A stretch of DNA of 64,000 nucleotides from Bradyrhizobium sp. WSM3983. GTDB taxonomy: Bacteria; Pseudomonadota; Alphaproteobacteria; Rhizobiales; Xanthobacteraceae. Below the pieces are notes generated by a model that worked only from the letters and a program-made list of their open reading frames with translations, had not been told where the DNA came from and ran no database searches. Shown piece after piece: positions 58,152 through 64,000 of the stretch. Where the stretch lies: positions 186,001-250,000 of the forward strand of contig NZ_AXAY01000008.1 of NCBI RefSeq assembly GCF_000473045.1, in the 5' to 3' direction. The stretch's first letter is position 1, and each line of letters begins with the position of its first letter. The translations under genes and the position numbers were made by a program.

Positions 58152-59266
58152 TGATGGACCCGGCTCACGGCACGATCGGCAGCGAAGAGGCCGATCCGCG
58201 CGACCTGCAGCAAAATAATTTTGCAGATGTCGGCGGCGATGCTCAGCCGCATCAGCAAGCGCGTCGCGTCAACAACGACCCGCGCGCCAACAAGCAGAAG
58301 GGCAATCAGCCGCGCCGCGACCGGCGCGACGTGCACGGCTGGGTCGTGCTCGACAAGCCGATCGGGATGACCTCGACGCAAGCCGTCGCCGTGCTCAAGC
58401 GCCTGTTCAACGCCAAGCGTGCGGGACATGCCGGCACGCTCGACCCGCTCGCCTCCGGCGGCTTGCCGATTGCGCTTGGCGAAGCCACCAAGACGGTTCC
58501 GTTCGTCATGGACGGCCGCAAGCGCTACCAGTTCACCGTGTGCTGGGGCCAGGAGCGCGACACCGACGACATCGAGGGCCAGGTCACTGCGACCTCGGAC
58601 CAGCGTCCGACCCGCGAGGCCATCCTGGCGCTGCTGCCCCGCTTCACCGGGGTGATCGAACAGGTTCCGCCGCGCTATTCGGCGATCAAGGTCCAGGGCG
58701 AGCGGGCCTATGACCTCGCCCGCGACGGCGAGGTCGTGGAACTGGCCGCCCGCCCGGTTGAAATTCACCATTTAACCCTTGTGGATCAACCAGATAACGA
58801 CAGAGCCGTGTTTGAGGCCGAGTGCGGCAAGGGCACCTATGTCCGGGCGCTGGCCCGCGATATGGGCCGGATTCTCGGCACTTTTGGCCATATCTGCGCG
58901 CTGCGGCGGACCCTGGTCGGCCCGTTTGGCGAAAACGACATGATTCCGCTGGATCAGCTGGAGGCTTTGTGCGATAGAGCCGCGTCCGGCGAGGGAAGTC
59001 TCGCCGACGCGCTGATGCCCGTTGAGACCGCGCTGGACGACATCCCGGCACTGGCCGTCACACGGGCTGATGCGGCAAGGCTCCATCGGGGCCAAGCCGT
59101 TTTGTTGCGCGGACGGGATGCGCCCACTAGTAGCGGCACAGTCTATGTCACGGTAGCAGGCCGTCTTTTGGCGCTTGCTGAAGTTGGCAACGGCGAAATC
59201 ATCCCCAAGCGTGTGTTCAACCTGACCGGCCTGACTGCTTCAACCGGTCGCAACGAGAGAATTTGA
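58148..59266 (+). CDS. truB: tRNA pseudouridine-55 synthase
   Basis: TruB makes pseudouridine 55 in the T loop of tRNA. The catalytic Asp99 is in [17 protein letters not shown]. Other motifs are [38 protein letters not shown] and the RNA-contacting [17 protein letters not shown]. An N-terminal extension of about 60 residues ([20 protein letters not shown]) precedes the domain and is likely disordered and basic. The gene begins ATGATGATG at the rbfA stop, so the true initiation Met is ambiguous by one or two codons. rpsO begins three bases after its stop. Confidence 0.96.
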   Translation: MMMDPAHGTIGSEEADPRDLQQNNFADVGGDAQPHQQARRVNNDPRANKQKGNQPRRDRRDVHGWVVLDKPIGMTSTQAVAVLKRLFNAKRAGHAGTLDPLASGGLPIALGEATKTVPFVMDGRKRYQFTVCWGQERDTDDIEGQVTATSDQRPTREAILALLPRFTGVIEQVPPRYSAIKVQGERAYDLARDGEVVELAARPVEIHHLTLVDQPDNDRAVFEAECGKGTYVRALARDMGRILGTFGHICALRRTLVGPFGENDMIPLDQLEALCDRAASGEGSLADALMPVETALDDIPALAVTRADAARLHRGQAVLLRGRDAPTSSGTVYVTVAGRLLALAEVGNGEIIPKRVFNLTGLTASTGRNERI

Positions 59267-59268
59267 CG

Positions 59269-59538
59269 ATGTCGATTGCCGCAGAACGCAAAGCGGAAGT
59301 CATCAAGACGAATGCCAACAAGGTTGGCGACACCGGCTCGCCGGAGGTTCAGGTCGCGATCCTGTCGGAACGCATCAACAACCTGACCAACCATTTCAAG
59401 ACCCACGTGAAGGACAACCATTCGCGTCGTGGCCTCTTGAAGCTGGTCTCGACTCGCCGTTCGCTCCTCGACTACCTCAAGAAGAGGGACGAGGCGCGGT
59501 ACAAGGCGCTGCTCGAGAAGCACAACATTCGTCGTTAA
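59269..59538 (+). CDS. rpsO: 30S ribosomal protein S15
   Basis: S15 binds 16S rRNA early in 30S assembly. The 89-residue product has the expected length and the family motifs [40 protein letters not shown] and [10 protein letters not shown]. It starts at ATG 59269, directly after truB. A perfect terminator hairpin follows the stop (59548-59571). In E. coli S15 represses its own translation and pnp lies next, as here. Confidence 0.98.
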   Translation: MSIAAERKAEVIKTNANKVGDTGSPEVQVAILSERINNLTNHFKTHVKDNHSRRGLLKLVSTRRSLLDYLKKRDEARYKALLEKHNIRR

Positions 59539-59547
59539 GAGTTCTTG

Positions 59548-59571
59548 CGCGCGCCAACGGCGCGCGTTTTT
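59548..59571 (+). terminator. Rho-independent terminator of rpsO
   Basis: CGCGCGCC (59548-59555) and GGCGCGCG (59559-59566) form a perfect eight-base stem with AAC in the loop, followed by TTTTTG. Confidence 0.9.
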
Positions 59572-59813
59572 GCGCGTGATTTCGAGCGAAAGCGCTTTGT
59601 TTCAAGGTTTTTGATCGAGGCTCACGCGTACGTCCGGTGCGGGCCAATGTTGCTTGGCATCCGGGGCATGATGAGCGAAGACCGCGGTTCGGTGTTCGCG
59701 TTCGTGCCGACTGACAGTCCAGCAGCAATCCGGCGGCTGGGCGCAACGGGCAAGGTGCCCGTATGACCCGAAAGGATGGACGCCATCCGACATCCGAAAA
59801 CCATGGCAGGATC

Positions 59814-59850
59814 GCAGGACGCTGATCGCCCGCTCCGATCAGCGTCCTGC
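59814..59850 (+). promoter_or_regulatory. 15-bp perfect hairpin in the pnp leader (likely autoregulation/RNase III site)
   Basis: GCAGGACGCTGATCG at 59814-59828 and its exact reverse complement at 59836-59850 flank a seven-base CCCGCTC loop. The sequence after it (AATCTTGACATGG) is not a T-run, so it is not a terminator. In E. coli the pnp leader forms a long hairpin cut by RNase III, after which PNPase degrades and shuts off its own mRNA. This hairpin, 66 bases before pnp, is in the right place for the same control. Confidence 0.7.
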
Positions 59851-59916
59851 AATCTTGACATGGTTTTTGTTTTTCGAGCCGTCCCTTCTTTCGAGAAACC
59901 ATGAAAGAAGACCTCT

Positions 59917-62073
59917 ATGTTCAATAAGCATTCAGTCGAGATCGACTGGGGCGGACGCCCCCTCAAGCTCGAAACCGGCAAGATCGCACGCCAGGCCGAC
60001 GGCGCCGTCGTCGCCACCTATGGCGAGACCGTGGTGCTCGCCACCGTCGTCGCAGCAAAGGCGCCGCGTGAAGGCGTCGATTTCCTGCCGTTGACCGTCG
60101 ACTACCAGGAAAAGACCTACGCAGCTGGCCGCATTCCCGGCGGCTATTTCAAGCGCGAAGGCCGTCCGACCGAGAAGGAGACGCTGGTCTCCCGCCTGAT
60201 CGACCGTCCGATCCGTCCGCTGTTCGTCGATGGCTGGCGCAACGAGACCCAGGTGATCGTCACCGTGCTGTCGCACGATATGGAGAACGATCCCGATATC
60301 GTGGCGCTCGTTGCCTCCTCGGCCGCGCTGACCCTGTCCGGTGCGCCCTTCAAGGGCCCGATCGGCGCAGCCCGCGTCGGCTTCGCCAATGACGAGTTCA
60401 TCCTCAATCCGACGCTGGACGAGATGGTCGACACCCAGCTCGACCTCGTCGTCGCCGGCACCGCCGACGCCGTGCTGATGGTGGAATCGGAAGCCAAGGA
60501 ACTCAACGAAGAGGTCATGCTCGGCGCCGTGATGTTCGGTCACCGCCACTTCCAGCCGGTGATCAACGCGATCATCGAGCTCGCCGAGAAGGCCGCCAAG
60601 GAGCCGCGCGAAGTCACCGTCATCGACAATTCGGCGCTCGAGAAGGAAATGCTCGGCCTGGTCGAGCAGGAGCTGCGCTCCGCCTACGCCATTCCGGTCA
60701 AGCAGGATCGCTACGCCGCGGTCGGCAGGGTCAAGGAAAAGGTGATCGCCCACTACTTCCCCGAAGGGCAGGAGCCGAAATACGACAAGCTGCGCATCTC
60801 CGGCGTGTTCAAGGAGCTCGAGGCGAAGATCGTTCGCTGGAACATCCTCGACACCGGCAAGCGCATCGACGGCCGCGACAGCAAGACCGTGCGCAACATC
60901 GTCGCCGAAGTCGGCGTGCTGCCCCGCGCTCACGGCTCGGCGCTGTTTACCCGCGGCGAGACCCAGGCGATGGTCGTGACCACGCTCGGCACCGGCGAGG
61001 ACGAGCAGTACATCGACGCGCTGTCGGGAACGTACAAAGAGACGTTCCTGCTGCACTACAACTTCCCTCCCTACTCGGTCGGTGAGACCGGTCGCCTCGG
61101 TGGCACCAAGCGCCGCGAGATCGGTCACGGCAAGCTTGCCTGGCGCGCGATCCACCCGGTGCTGCCGCCGCATCACGAGTTCCCCTACACCACGCGCGTG
61201 GTGTCAGAGATCACCGAATCGAACGGTTCGTCCTCGATGGCTTCGGTCTGCGGCGCTTCGCTCGCGCTGATGGATGCCGGCGTGCCGTTGAAGCGGCCGA
61301 CCGCGGGCATCGCGATGGGCCTGATCCTCGAAGACAAGCGCTTCGCGGTTCTCTCGGACATCCTCGGTGACGAGGACCATCTCGGCGACATGGACTTCAA
61401 GGTCGCCGGTACCGAGCAGGGCATCACCTCGCTCCAGATGGACATCAAGATCGAGGGCATCACCGAAGAGATCATGAAGGTCGCGCTCGCCCAGGCGAAG
61501 GATGGTCGTATCCACATCCTCGGCGAGATGGCCAAGGCGCTCACCAACGCCCGCGCCGAGCTCGGCGAATACGCGCCGCGCATCGAGACCTTCAAGATCG
61601 CCACCGACAAGATCCGCGAAGTGATCGGCACCGGCGGCAAGGTGATCCGCGAGATCGTCGAGAAGACCGGCGCGAAGGTCAACATCGAGGACGACGGCAC
61701 CGTGAAGGTCGCCTCCTCCGACGGCGAGGCGATGAAGGCCGCGATCAAGTGGATCAAGTCGATCGCTTCCGATCCGGAAGTCGGCCAGATCTACGACGGC
61801 ACCGTCGTCAAGGTGATGGAGTTCGGCGCCTTCGTGAACTTCTTCGGCTCCAAGGACGGCCTCGTCCACATCAGCCAGCTCGCTTCGGCACGCGTGCAGA
61901 AGACCTCCGACGTCGTCAAGGAAGGCGACAAGGTCAAGGTCAAGCTGCTCGGCTTCGACGACCGCGGCAAGACCCGCCTCTCGATGAAGGTCGTCGACCA
62001 GACCACCGGCGAAGACCTCGAAGGCAAGGGCGGCGAGGGCGAGAAGGCCCCGCGCGAAGCGGCCGGCGAGTAA
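59917..62073 (+). CDS. pnp: Polyribonucleotide nucleotidyltransferase (PNPase)
   Basis: PNPase degrades RNA 3' to 5' with phosphate. The 718-residue product has two RNase PH-like domains, with the catalytic part carrying [20 protein letters not shown] and [20 protein letters not shown], separated by a helical domain. KH ([20 protein letters not shown]) and S1 ([19 protein letters not shown]) domains close it. ATG 59917 follows GAAAGAAG. A mini-frame of eight codons starts at 59901 and overlaps the pnp start in another phase; it may be chance. A strong terminator follows at 62099. Confidence 0.98.
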   Translation: MFNKHSVEIDWGGRPLKLETGKIARQADGAVVATYGETVVLATVVAAKAPREGVDFLPLTVDYQEKTYAAGRIPGGYFKREGRPTEKETLVSRLIDRPIRPLFVDGWRNETQVIVTVLSHDMENDPDIVALVASSAALTLSGAPFKGPIGAARVGFANDEFILNPTLDEMVDTQLDLVVAGTADAVLMVESEAKELNEEVMLGAVMFGHRHFQPVINAIIELAEKAAKEPREVTVIDNSALEKEMLGLVEQELRSAYAIPVKQDRYAAVGRVKEKVIAHYFPEGQEPKYDKLRISGVFKELEAKIVRWNILDTGKRIDGRDSKTVRNIVAEVGVLPRAHGSALFTRGETQAMVVTTLGTGEDEQYIDALSGTYKETFLLHYNFPPYSVGETGRLGGTKRREIGHGKLAWRAIHPVLPPHHEFPYTTRVVSEITESNGSSSMASVCGASLALMDAGVPLKRPTAGIAMGLILEDKRFAVLSDILGDEDHLGDMDFKVAGTEQGITSLQMDIKIEGITEEIMKVALAQAKDGRIHILGEMAKALTNARAELGEYAPRIETFKIATDKIREVIGTGGKVIREIVEKTGAKVNIEDDGTVKVASSDGEAMKAAIKWIKSIASDPEVGQIYDGTVVKVMEFGAFVNFFGSKDGLVHISQLASARVQKTSDVVKEGDKVKVKLLGFDDRGKTRLSMKVVDQTTGEDLEGKGGEGEKAPREAAGE

Positions 62074-62098
62074 TCGCTTAGCCACATCAGAAACACGA

Positions 62099-62127
62099 AG
62101 GGCGGCCTCGCGGCCGCCCTTTTTGTT
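62099..62127 (+). terminator. Rho-independent terminator of pnp
   Basis: AGGGCGGCC and GGCCGCCCT form a nine-base stem with a TCGC loop, followed by TTTTGTTTG. It lies 25 bases after the pnp stop. Confidence 0.9.
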
Positions 62128-62153
62128 TGTCGCTTGTTCCGATCGATGTGCTC

Positions 62154-62175
62154 CCTCTCCCGCAAGCGGGAGAGG
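62154..62175. repeat. Family A palindrome (single)
   Basis: CCTCTCCCGCAAGCGGGAGA and GG form a perfect palindrome between the convergent pnp and katG genes, identical in core to the palindromes at 1851 and 11599. Confidence 0.65.
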
Positions 62176-62183
62176 TGCAACAC

Positions 62184-64000
<1,817 letters not shown>

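Larger units (their letters stand above)
59539..59916. other. 378-base rpsO-pnp intergenic region
   Basis: Holds the rpsO terminator (59548-59571), about 240 bases without a gene, and the long pnp leader hairpin (59814-59850). A candidate minus-35 box TTGACA at 59855 has no matching minus-10. The pnp promoter should lie between the terminator and the hairpin. Confidence 0.55.

Noticed and set aside
59855..59882. TTGACA as a pnp promoter
   Set aside because: No minus-10 element at 16-18 bases; the sequence there is GCCGTC-like. The start is more likely upstream of the hairpin.

Overview
The window looks like a high-GC alphaproteobacterial chromosome, most probably Bradyrhizobium or a close relative. 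This rests on gene order (rpsT-dnaA-dnaN-recF-gyrB; nfu-tsaB-rimI-fur-HAD-miaB-phoH-ybeY-corC-lnt; rimP-nusA-ylxR-infB-rbfA-truB-rpsO-pnp), on protein sequences that read as rhizobial, and on dispersed palindromic repeats of the kind common in that genus. No search could be run, so the genus is an inference. I saw no rRNA, tRNA, phage, insertion sequence or CRISPR array.

Layout. 1-2605: tail of a dienelactone hydrolase, an unknown protein, an orphan polysaccharide-export lipoprotein, an MsrA remnant and a small membrane protein. 2761-11555: replication block, with rpsT and its promoter, a 1.28-kb non-coding gap, then dnaA, dnaN, recF and gyrB. 11848-15907: a MurA paralogue whose active-site Cys is replaced by Asp, then an overlapping trio (MATE exporter, DUF2867 protein, chromene-carboxylate-isomerase-like protein). 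15943-24093: metabolic genes (VOC protein, FUSC protein, MmgE/PrpD, serine hydrolase, membrane-anchored AraC regulator, pirin, purC). 24458-33903: SulP-STAS-cNMP fusion transporter, NAD(P)-epimerase with a divergent AraC regulator, gabD, a small unknown protein, a second serine hydrolase and an acyl-CoA synthetase. 34070-38479: adenosine-kinase-like PfkB protein, murJ, trpS and a stress protein. 38650-48251: iron-sulfur, tRNA-modification and envelope block. 48367-51340: M20 peptidase, trmB and DUF2336. 51491-62127: transcription/translation block, with a promoter and a terminator-like leader before rimP, and an exceptionally good leader hairpin before pnp. 62184-64000: katG, cut by the window edge.

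Most of the window is core housekeeping. The points that stand out are the structured, GANTC-rich gap before dnaA, the Asp-type MurA, the two RNA leaders (rimP and pnp), a 50-bp repeat that lies exactly at gene ends and supplies stop codons, and the cyclic-nucleotide-binding SulP transporter. I found no clear new defence or mobile system.
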